35,153 nucleotides of DNA, taken from Ruminococcus sp. AF46-10NS. Lineage in GTDB: Bacteria; Bacillota; Clostridia; Lachnospirales; Lachnospiraceae. Positions 15,238 through 21,721 of the stretch are shown piece after piece. The notes under the pieces are model-generated. The model was not told the DNA's origin. It made no database searches and was given only the letters and a program-made list of their open reading frames with translations. Both the position numbers and the translations under genes were made by a program. The stretch is from positions 1 through 35,153 of the forward strand of contig NZ_QRNF01000034.1 in assembly GCF_003474435.1 (NCBI RefSeq), written 5' to 3'. How positions within the stretch are numbered: position 1 is the first letter of the stretch; each line of letters starts with the position of its first letter.

Positions 15238-17031
15238 ATGGAGGTTTTCATTCTGCACATTCTGAAACTGAACATTATTGCAGCAGTAGTAATTTTACTG
15301 GTAAAAGTGCTTGCGACTCTGTTTAAAGGACGTGTATCAGCGAGATGGAAGTACTTTATCTGGCTGTTGATTACGATAAGCCTTTGTGTTCCGGTGCGCC
15401 TTCCGGAGAATCTGGCACTGGTGGATTTCAAAGTACTTAGAAGCAGTCAACAGAATACGCAAAACCCGAAGATAACGGATTACGCAGTCAGACCAGAGAA
15501 AAGTCAGAAGATAACAGAAACCGTATCATCTGCGAGCAATGACATGAAAAATCTGACAGAAATCCCGGAACAAAAGAGAACTGTCAGGTACGAATCAGAT
15601 AAATGGCTGGGAATTGTGGCTTTGATTTTTGCTGCTGTCTGGCTGAGCGTAACGGTACTTAAACTGACAGGAGAATTGCTGGCATATTATTTTTCTATAA
15701 GGAATCTGGAACGGATGAGTCTACAGGTAAGTGATACGGTGAGTATTCAGATGTACCGTGCAGCGTGTCAAAAGAAGCACGTACGCAGAATACCGGAACT
15801 CAGGCAAAACGCAGGTCTTACCACACCGCTTCTTGCAGGACTTTTACATACAAAATTGTATCTACCAGCAACCGGGTATTCAGCAGAAGAAAGAAAACTT
15901 ATCTTTTACCATGAACTTACACATTATTGCCATCGGGATCTCTGGTATAAGATGCTCCTTCGAATCTGTGCATCGATATACTGGTTCAATCCCTTTCTTC
16001 TTATCATGCTGAAAGAAGCGGATAAGGATATTGAAAATCTGTGTGATACAGCGGTTGTTCGCAGAGTTAATAAAAAGGAACATAAATTATATCGACAGCT
16101 GCTTCTCAGGACAGTGGCCATGGAAAATCAGATTCCATATGTGACAGCAAGTCTTAATGACAGCGAAATGGTGTTTAAAGATCGGATTCTGTATATGGTG
16201 AACATTCGGAAACTCCGCAAAGGAATTCTTCCGGGAATTCTTGTGACGCTGCTGCTTGCAGGCGGTAATCTGGTATTTAATGTCTCTGCCGGGACAGATA
16301 CAGTTTCAGTAGAGACGGAGAAGTCTGGTATTGAAAAAAATGCAGATCCAGAGAAAAATAATGTACCGGATTATGCACCGTTTTCTGAAATGGTAACTAT
16401 GCAGAAAGCTGCTGAAACACAGGACGAAGGAGGAGTGACAGAGAATACAGATACAGAGGATTCTGTAGACGAAGAGGAAAAAGCGGATGCGGAAACAAAT
16501 GATGAACCTGCCATGGAAAACAGCGGACAGGTAAGTGAAACGACCGATGAACCTGCCATGGAAAACAGCGGACAGGTAAGTGAAACGACCGATGATGGAA
16601 TTACCTCTGACAACAACGGGTCTGTTTCATCTTATGAAAATCTGCCAGCAGGCGTACCATATACCAGTGGATTCACTACTACTTCCGGTGTAGCATCAAT
16701 TGTAGCACCGGGTGGAGGAGATGAAGAATCCAGAGTTCTTTACGATAACGGAGATGGGACCTATTCTGATTATTATGGGAGCCGATACAGTTATCAGGGA
16801 GATGGAAACTGGGCAGATGCCAATGGAAATTCATATCGTACCTGGAATGACGAAGGTTATCATTTCGGAAACCAACTGGAACAGCATGAACTTCAGGGCA
16901 GTAACGGTACTGTTAATGTAATAGAAACAACAAACGGAGATTATTATTATTGTGACGCAGATGGGGTCGGATACACAGACAATGGTGACGGCACCTGGAC
17001 GGATGAGAATGGGAACATCTATACAGAATAA
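15238..17031 (+). CDS. M56 BlaR1-like sensor protease with a novel extracellular domain
   Basis: A 597-residue membrane zinc protease. Membrane segments are visible at about residues 5-28, 38-55, 123-145 and 328-350. The zincin motif is H225-E-L-T-H229, with downstream E266-N-L-C-D270, as in BlaR1/MecR1. Instead of the penicillin-binding domain, the part after the last membrane segment is an acidic Ser/Thr stalk (about 360-475, with a duplicated 15-residue unit) and a C-terminal domain of about 95 residues. That domain has DNGDGTYSDYYG, LEQHELQ, VIETTNGDYYYCD and TDNGDGTWTDENG, and closely matches the end of the secreted protein at 13807. It therefore should sense something other than a beta-lactam. 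It is co-transcribed with the repressor. Confidence 0.9.
   Translation: MEVFILHILKLNIIAAVVILLVKVLATLFKGRVSARWKYFIWLLITISLCVPVRLPENLALVDFKVLRSSQQNTQNPKITDYAVRPEKSQKITETVSSASNDMKNLTEIPEQKRTVRYESDKWLGIVALIFAAVWLSVTVLKLTGELLAYYFSIRNLERMSLQVSDTVSIQMYRAACQKKHVRRIPELRQNAGLTTPLLAGLLHTKLYLPATGYSAEERKLIFYHELTHYCHRDLWYKMLLRICASIYWFNPFLLIMLKEADKDIENLCDTAVVRRVNKKEHKLYRQLLLRTVAMENQIPYVTASLNDSEMVFKDRILYMVNIRKLRKGILPGILVTLLLAGGNLVFNVSAGTDTVSVETEKSGIEKNADPEKNNVPDYAPFSEMVTMQKAAETQDEGGVTENTDTEDSVDEEEKADAETNDEPAMENSGQVSETTDEPAMENSGQVSETTDDGITSDNNGSVSSYENLPAGVPYTSGFTTTSGVASIVAPGGGDEESRVLYDNGDGTYSDYYGSRYSYQGDGNWADANGNSYRTWNDEGYHFGNQLEQHELQGSNGTVNVIETTNGDYYYCDADGVGYTDNGDGTWTDENGNIYTE
16501..16590 (+). repeat. 45-bp perfect tandem repeat in the sensor stalk
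   Basis: 16501-16545 and 16546-16590 are identical and encode two copies of DEPAMENSGQVSETT in the extracellular stalk. The repeat keeps the reading frame, so copy number could vary without breaking the gene. Confidence 0.95.
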
Positions 17032-17088
17032 AGGATTTGTCCGATCGATGCATATTCAAATGATATTATTTCAGAAGAGGTATTGTAT

Positions 17089-17955
17089 ATGACCTACAAT
17101 TTAGTAGAAATTCAGAAAAGACAGGAATCTACTGACAAATTTGTTCAGAAAGTTGGTAAAACTTTATGGCATTACACTTCTTTTCCAGCCTTGGATGGAA
17201 TTTTAAGGAAAAAAGAGATTTGGTTTGGCAGCGCAACGAATGTGAATGATGCAAAAGAAGTGATTGGGTTTATTGATAACCTGAAGCAGAACATTGAGAA
17301 CGGTCTTACCCAAAACAATATAAAACCCAAATGTGATGTTGATAAAATATTTAAAGAAATATATGACAGAACATCGCAAAAACACCTTTTTATGTTCTGT
17401 TTGTCACAGGCATTAGACGATGCAGCTCAATGGGACCGCTATGCCGATTATGGACGTGGTGTTGCAATAGAATTCAATACCGAAGCATTGCACAACTTGT
17501 TATATTATCATGGGATGATCATTGGCGAACAGTATTATACTCAGGAGACCAGGGATCATGAATTATACAAATTATTGTCTTCATATATTTCCACTGGAAT
17601 TCTGGAAGGATTTTCCAACTTAGATGGATTTATTGATAATTTAGCATTATGTGCCCTTATTCACAAACATCCTACATTTACTGCTGAAAAGGAAATCCGA
17701 ATCGCACCATATTTTGTAACGGACAACGATTCTAATATCGAATACAAAACATTCAATATAATAAAAGAGTTCTACATTTTAGATTTACAAAAAGTCTTAG
17801 AAACAGAAAATATGCACAGGGAAGATATTATCAATTCAATTATTATCGGACCACGTTCATCCCAGAATCCAAAAGATTTGGAAAACTACTGCAGACATCT
17901 TGGATTGCATAAACTGGCTCAAAATATAAAAGTATCTGATTGTCCATTGCGTTAA
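17089..17955 (+). CDS. DUF2971 family protein
   Basis: A 288-residue soluble protein. The ATG at 17089 is used because AGAGG (17076-17080) lies eight bases upstream; the TTG at 17083 is an unlikely start. DUF2971 features are LWHYTSFPALDGILRKKEIWF and the SATNVNDAKE block near the N-terminus (about residues 29-58), then FMFCLSQALDDAAQWDRYAD and YGRGVAIEF in the middle (about 102-130), and KEIRIAPYF later. Molecular function is not established; the family is common in accessory regions. Base composition is more AT-rich than in the neighbouring core genes. It could share the sensor operon's transcript, but the gap of 57 bases and the different composition suggest a separate passenger. Confidence 0.8.
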   Translation: MTYNLVEIQKRQESTDKFVQKVGKTLWHYTSFPALDGILRKKEIWFGSATNVNDAKEVIGFIDNLKQNIENGLTQNNIKPKCDVDKIFKEIYDRTSQKHLFMFCLSQALDDAAQWDRYADYGRGVAIEFNTEALHNLLYYHGMIIGEQYYTQETRDHELYKLLSSYISTGILEGFSNLDGFIDNLALCALIHKHPTFTAEKEIRIAPYFVTDNDSNIEYKTFNIIKEFYILDLQKVLETENMHREDIINSIIIGPRSSQNPKDLENYCRHLGLHKLAQNIKVSDCPLR

Positions 17956-17961
17956 TAGATA

Positions 17962-17995
17962 AGAGGTTCCACTTACAGTGTGGAATCTCTTTTTC
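17962..17995 (+). terminator. Terminator after the DUF2971 gene
   Basis: AGAGGTTCCAC (from 17962) pairs with GTGGAATCTCT (to 17990) with one mismatch or wobble; the loop is about seven bases and a T-run follows to 17994. Confidence 0.8.
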
Positions 17996-18144
17996 TGTCA
18001 AAACTCATCTAACGATTTTTGTTGTTGTCGGTTGCTTCATATAGTACACTGTCGTTATAATTATTAACCGGCAATGGAAAGAATGAGGAAATCGTATTGG
18101 ATACCACAGATTACACTTCATGTGCAGAGATCGAAGAAGCAAAG

Positions 18145-18188
18145 AAAGCGTTTTTCGAAACCAAAAGGAATCGAAAAACGCTTTTTCA
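18145..18188. terminator. Bidirectional terminator-like hairpin
   Basis: AAAGCGTTTTTCGA (18145-18158) pairs perfectly with TCGAAAAACGCTTT (18171-18184) with a 12-base loop; T-rich on either strand. It lies between the + strand DUF2971 gene and the minus strand fragment at 18231. The 18062-18196 stretch also reads as an open frame (...NEEIVLDTTDYTSCAEIEEA...), possibly the tail of a lost gene. Confidence 0.65.
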
Positions 18189-18230
18189 TATATGACATAT
18201 AAAAAATGGGATCATAAACGATAGCATATA

Positions 18231-18593
18231 TTATTTGCGAATATCTACTAGTCCCTTTTTCAGTATATATTCAGAGAACTCATATGAAGCTCCGTCTCCA
18301 GTCACATTCAGATACAGATTTTTGAGGTCGCTTTCATTTACGATCCAGGCCATGTTCAGCTGTACACTTTCGCCTGGTTTTATAGAGGAAATGTAGTTTC
18401 CACCGTTGCCATAATTTTCAGAGACACTATAATATACCATTTCTCCAGTCTTTGCCACGCCGGTCCAACTAATGTAGTCATAACATGGCAAGACAAAAGA
18501 AGCCTGTACATCGTAAACGGTGAAACGGTTACGTTTTTCCAGCTTTTCCAGGAGCAGGTGGAAGCATAAACGATGGAATATTGAATGCTGCAC
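18231..18593 (-). pseudogene. Truncated gene fragment, C-terminal part of a secreted/lipoprotein-like domain
   Basis: The only plausible minus-strand coding piece. The frame covers 120 codons, but the protein-like part starts around FTVYDVQASFVLPCYDYISW and continues GNGGNYISSIKPGESVQL, then YLNVTGDGASYEFSEYILKK. This strand pattern recalls DUF4352/DUF5067-type lipoprotein domains, which normally follow a signal peptide; none is present and no ribosome binding site precedes the first Met. The 5' part therefore seems lost. The family suggestion is weak. Confidence 0.4.
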
Positions 18594-19139
18594 TCACACC
18601 GAAGCTAATACAGCCAACAACATTTGCAGAGATATCGGGAAATACATCTGAAAGAGCGAAAAAGTTTTCAAAGATATTAAAACATTCCCATATACCATAT
18701 CAGCAAGGTAAAAGATATGCATATGTGGCAGCTTTGCCATCTGGCTATGGTAGTTCCGATTGCAGATGCATATTATGAAGCAGATTGTCCAGAAAAAGCA
18801 GGAAAAGAATGGAAGACCGAGAGAAAAACAGCAAAAAGACTGAAAAGAAATTTTTGCTTTTTAAAGAAAAAGTTTGGCAGACTGTCACCATGCAAAATGA
18901 ATATTTCTCGTTTTTTGCCATTGCCAATTTTAACTATTGTGTTATCCATTACATTTGAAAGCCGATTTGGAAATAAGCTCATGTATCAACATGCGATGAA
19001 AGCGCCAGATGAAATGCGAGGACTACATAGACTGTTTTATTTATATACAAAAAATATTTCTTGCAGAAAAGGTAGGCGTTTTGTACAATAAATGTTGATC
19101 TGATGGCGCAGGAAAAAGAAGGAAGATAAGGAATCATAG
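18594..19139 (+). other. Decayed intergenic stretch with out-of-frame coding remnants
   Basis: Two overlapping + strand frames look like one broken gene: one reads ...QPTTFAEISGNTSERAKKFS... ending ...AALPSGYG, and the next, starting near 18726, reads MVVPIADAYYEADCPEKAGK.... The shift falls around 18745-18760. Past 18860 the text becomes basic and low in meaning, and no intact gene, RNA or terminator is seen. No family is recognised. Confidence 0.3.
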
Positions 19140-19655
19140 ATGCAGAGGAATGACAGAAGCTATAAAAACTTAAAACAAAAACAGAAAAGTGCAATAGCTG
19201 ATAAAACATACAAAATGTATCTGAAGTTTTACCTTGAAAATCAGAGAATGCCGGATGCTGCTGAAATGAATGATATTTGCAAAAGTCTGTTTGCGACTGT
19301 TCAAACACTTGCTCCCCAAACTGAATATGAAGACTTCTATAAAATTGTCGAAAAGCGTGAGAGGGGATATGAAGAACGTATCCTGAGAGATATTGAGAGC
19401 GGAATTACATTGGAAATACTTACAGCAAAAAAGCATAAGAAGACGCCAGAAGAAAAAGCTGTTATTATAAAACAGAAGAAGCAACAGAGACAGGCAAAAC
19501 GGAAGAAAGAAGCAAGAGAAAAGTCGACAGCAGATGAAATCTTGCAGGATGACAGATTTTTCTTTATTGCAGGTTATACCTCCGGAGGTGCACCATATGG
19601 TGTCACCTGGGAGGAAATGGAAATGGAACCATGGGAGGATTTGAAAGAAAAATGA
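19140..19655 (+). CDS. Hypothetical protein, 171 residues
   Basis: Starts at the ATG at 19140 after AAGGAATCATAG. The middle (about residues 100-130) is a long, highly basic helix rich in Lys, Gln and Arg, probably coiled coil. The C-terminus holds FFFIAGYTSGGAPYGVTWEE, a block seen in small uncharacterised proteins of Clostridia, with EPWED at the end. No signal peptide or membrane segment is seen. Its AT-rich codon use is like the accessory region, not the flanking core. Function unknown. Confidence 0.65.
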   Translation: MQRNDRSYKNLKQKQKSAIADKTYKMYLKFYLENQRMPDAAEMNDICKSLFATVQTLAPQTEYEDFYKIVEKRERGYEERILRDIESGITLEILTAKKHKKTPEEKAVIIKQKKQQRQAKRKKEAREKSTADEILQDDRFFFIAGYTSGGAPYGVTWEEMEMEPWEDLKEK

Positions 19656-19782
19656 GTGAGTTGTCAGTGCAACATCATTCATCTCTTGAAACAGAATCTG
19701 ATTCCCGTTTTGGCTGAAACAAGTCAGAATAGATATCATAAATCTTTGAACGATCCAAATACAAAATATAGCAAAAGTGCGA

Positions 19783-19811
19783 TTGACGCCAACAATATCT
19801 TGTGTTAATAT
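19783..19811 (+). promoter_or_regulatory. Promoter for a leader RNA and possibly the 20.0-24 kb genes
   Basis: TTGACG (19783-19788), a 17-base spacer and TAATAT (19806-19811) form a good sigma-A type promoter in a non-coding gap. Transcription would start near 19818. Confidence 0.75.
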
Positions 19812-19817
19812 GATTGT

Positions 19818-19962
19818 GAGTTTTGTATTTGTATCTGTAGACACAGATAAGAAACGCTGGTTCCGGATCTGACCGGGAGTAAAACATTAAGGAGCCAAAA
19901 GCCTCCTGCCTTTGTAATGAATAAGGTCATTTAGAATGAAAATTTCTAAATGGCCTTTTTTT
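19818..19962 (+). ncRNA. Structured leader or small RNA ending in a terminator
   Basis: Between the promoter and a strong terminator lie a 7-bp hairpin (TATCTGT 19832-19838 / ACAGATA 19843-19849), a weak AGGAG/CTCCT pair (19890-19894/19903-19907) and a five-codon frame MNKVI at 19917. The terminator pairs 19925-19936 with 19944-19955 (12 bp, one G-U) and ends in seven T (19956-19962). The transcript would be about 145 bases. It could be an attenuating leader for the genes from 20059 on or a free small RNA such as a copy-control RNA. The remaining 19963-20058 shows only A-rich spacer. Confidence 0.5.
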
Positions 19963-20058
19963 GTTGCAAAAATATGGCAGACAACAAGTACAGATCAGCA
20001 AATAAGGAAAGGAGGATTATAAAAAACACAAGAAAACTCAGAATGCAAGGAGGGCGTT

Positions 20059-20367
20059 ATGAAACGAAAAAAGATGGAAAAGGAGGTAGTGCACCTTCTT
20101 GAATGGATTATCGAATATCCAAGAGTATGGCAGATTGTATGTAATCCAGATGGAAAGGAAACTTCGCCTGAATCTTTTAAGATGGCATATGATATGCTGG
20201 TCAAAAAATCTCTGTTTTATCTGATACCGGTATTGTTTGCAACACATCCGGGAGAAGAATCACTGGAGATGGCGAAAAATTTATGTACGGCTGACTCTGC
20301 TGCCCGCGAGATCCGAAAAAATGGTATGGGAGCATTAGTCAAATGTATGCGGGAACATCTGGAATGA
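20059..20367 (+). CDS. Hypothetical protein, 102 residues
   Basis: A small helical protein starting after CAAGGAGGGCGTT. It opens with MKRKKMEKEVVHLLEWIIEY; a WQIVCNPDGKETSPESF segment follows, then a hydrophobic helix (LFYLIPVLFATH, about residues 52-63) too short for a sure membrane span. It is 36 bases before ssb and likely co-transcribed with it. No family is recognised. Confidence 0.65.
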   Translation: MKRKKMEKEVVHLLEWIIEYPRVWQIVCNPDGKETSPESFKMAYDMLVKKSLFYLIPVLFATHPGEESLEMAKNLCTADSAAREIRKNGMGALVKCMREHLE

Positions 20368-20403
20368 AACTGGAAAACTTTATAAAGTTATGGGAGGACA
20401 ATT

Positions 20404-21063
20404 ATGAACAAATCAATCATGATGGGACGAGTAGTAAATGAGCCTGATTTACGCTACACACAGACAGAGAATGGAGAACTTGCCATCGCAAACTTTCGCT
20501 TGGCGGTAAACCGGAAATTTGTACGAAGAGGAGATCCGGAAGCAGATTTCTTTAGCTGTACGGCTTTTGGCAGAAAAGCAGAGTTCGCGGAAAAATATCT
20601 GTTTAAGGGTATCAAGATTCTGGTAGAAGGTCGTATGCAGAATGACAACTACAAGAATCGGGCTGGTGAAAATGTCTACGGCATGCGGCTTATGATTGAA
20701 GAGATTTCTTTTGCAGAAAGTAAGAAAGCTTTAGAATCTGGAAATGACGAGCGGGAAGAGCCGGAAAGAGAAACAAGGGCATCTTCTAATCGAAACCGTT
20801 CTGACCGTGCAGAAAACCAGCGTTCAGCTTCCAGAAGCACTAGAAGTGAAAGAGCAGCAGAAATGGATGACCGTGACTATGACAGGGAACGTGAAAGTGG
20901 AAGATACAGAAACAATACCAGGACAGATGCATCAGATGATAGACGGAGATCAAATTCTGGCGGGACAAGATCCAGAGGAACTTCGGCAAGAAGCCGGGAG
21001 CGTAGTCAGGATATTGATGACCGGTACATGGAAACAGATGATGAAAAACTGGATTTTGACTGA
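20404..21063 (+). CDS. ssb: Single-stranded DNA-binding protein with a long Arg/Ser/Asp-rich tail
   Basis: Coats single-stranded DNA during replication and recombination. The OB-fold domain (residues 1-104) is typical: MNKSIMMGRVVNEPDLRYTQ, then the NFRLAVNR strand, DFFSCTAFGRKAEFAEKYLF, ILVEGRMQNDNYKN, and a last strand YGMRLMIEEI. The tail (105-219) is unlike normal glycine/proline-rich linkers: it is packed with Arg, Ser, Glu and Asp (e.g. SRSTRSERAAEMDDRDYDRE). The tip ends DDEKLDFD rather than the common DDDIPF, so the acidic partner-binding end is kept in altered form. The ribosome binding site is GGGAGG. RecD2 lies two genes downstream. Confidence 0.93.
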   Translation: MNKSIMMGRVVNEPDLRYTQTENGELAIANFRLAVNRKFVRRGDPEADFFSCTAFGRKAEFAEKYLFKGIKILVEGRMQNDNYKNRAGENVYGMRLMIEEISFAESKKALESGNDEREEPERETRASSNRNRSDRAENQRSASRSTRSERAAEMDDRDYDRERESGRYRNNTRTDASDDRRRSNSGGTRSRGTSARSRERSQDIDDRYMETDDEKLDFD

Positions 21064-21086
21064 GCAAATCATAGGAGGAAATGCTT

Positions 21087-21707
21087 ATGATAGAGAAAAT
21101 GAACAAATGGTTGTCTGCACATAAACAGCTGTGCGTGATAACTGGAATTTTTGGTCTGTTAGTATCACCATTTTTATGGCCGGTATTTCTGGCAGTGATC
21201 ATACAGTCCCTTTCATTAGTCATTCCGGTTGCAGCAGGATTGTTTTTCTATGAAAAATTTATTATGAAAAAGGACAAGGAGGAAACGAATGAGAATGATG
21301 ATGACAATAAGCAGCAAAAAAAACATGCAGATGCCCGTAAAGTACATGCAGATGCTGAAAAGACCGAGGATTTACCGAAAAATCATGAGAAGGGATCGGA
21401 AACGGTAAATTTCGATAATCAGGAGAAGCAGGCAAGATGCAGGGCACAGGCTGCCATATGGTACGAAAAGGAAGGCTTTGAGCGGATCCAGGCGATTCGG
21501 AAAACTCTGGAATCTGAAAATCGAAACCGTTTTTCAGTAAACAGGGAAGGAATCTGCAGTATTTCTATTGGAAAAAGAAAATATCGGAGGGTTGGAGTCT
21601 TAAAAGGATATCCTTCCGGGCAGACAGACGTGATCCGGGAAAAATTGAAGAAAGATGGTTTCATCACCAGTATGGGATGCAATAACTATCTTTGGATCTC
21701 ATGGTAG
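21087..21707 (+). CDS. Hypothetical membrane protein, 206 residues
   Basis: Starts at ATG 21087, eight bases after AGGAGG; the in-frame ATG at 21081 is too close. Two hydrophobic segments (about residues 15-33 and 36-54) anchor the N-terminus. They are followed by a charged, Lys/Glu/Asp/His-rich linker (about 60-105). The cytoplasmic-type C-terminal domain contains AAIWYEKEGFERIQAIRKTL, then ISIGKRKYRRVGVLKGYPSG, and ends GCNNYLWISW. No family is recognised. It sits between ssb and recD2 with only 14 bases to the next gene, so it is probably translated as part of that unit. Confidence 0.7.
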   Translation: MIEKMNKWLSAHKQLCVITGIFGLLVSPFLWPVFLAVIIQSLSLVIPVAAGLFFYEKFIMKKDKEETNENDDDNKQQKKHADARKVHADAEKTEDLPKNHEKGSETVNFDNQEKQARCRAQAAIWYEKEGFERIQAIRKTLESENRNRFSVNREGICSISIGKRKYRRVGVLKGYPSGQTDVIREKLKKDGFITSMGCNNYLWISW

Positions 21708-21721
21708 AGAGGAGCTGGAAC

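Noticed and set aside
18717..19091. 124-codon + strand frame
   Set aside because: Only its first 25-30 residues look coding, and they seem to belong to a broken gene; the rest is basic, low-information text.
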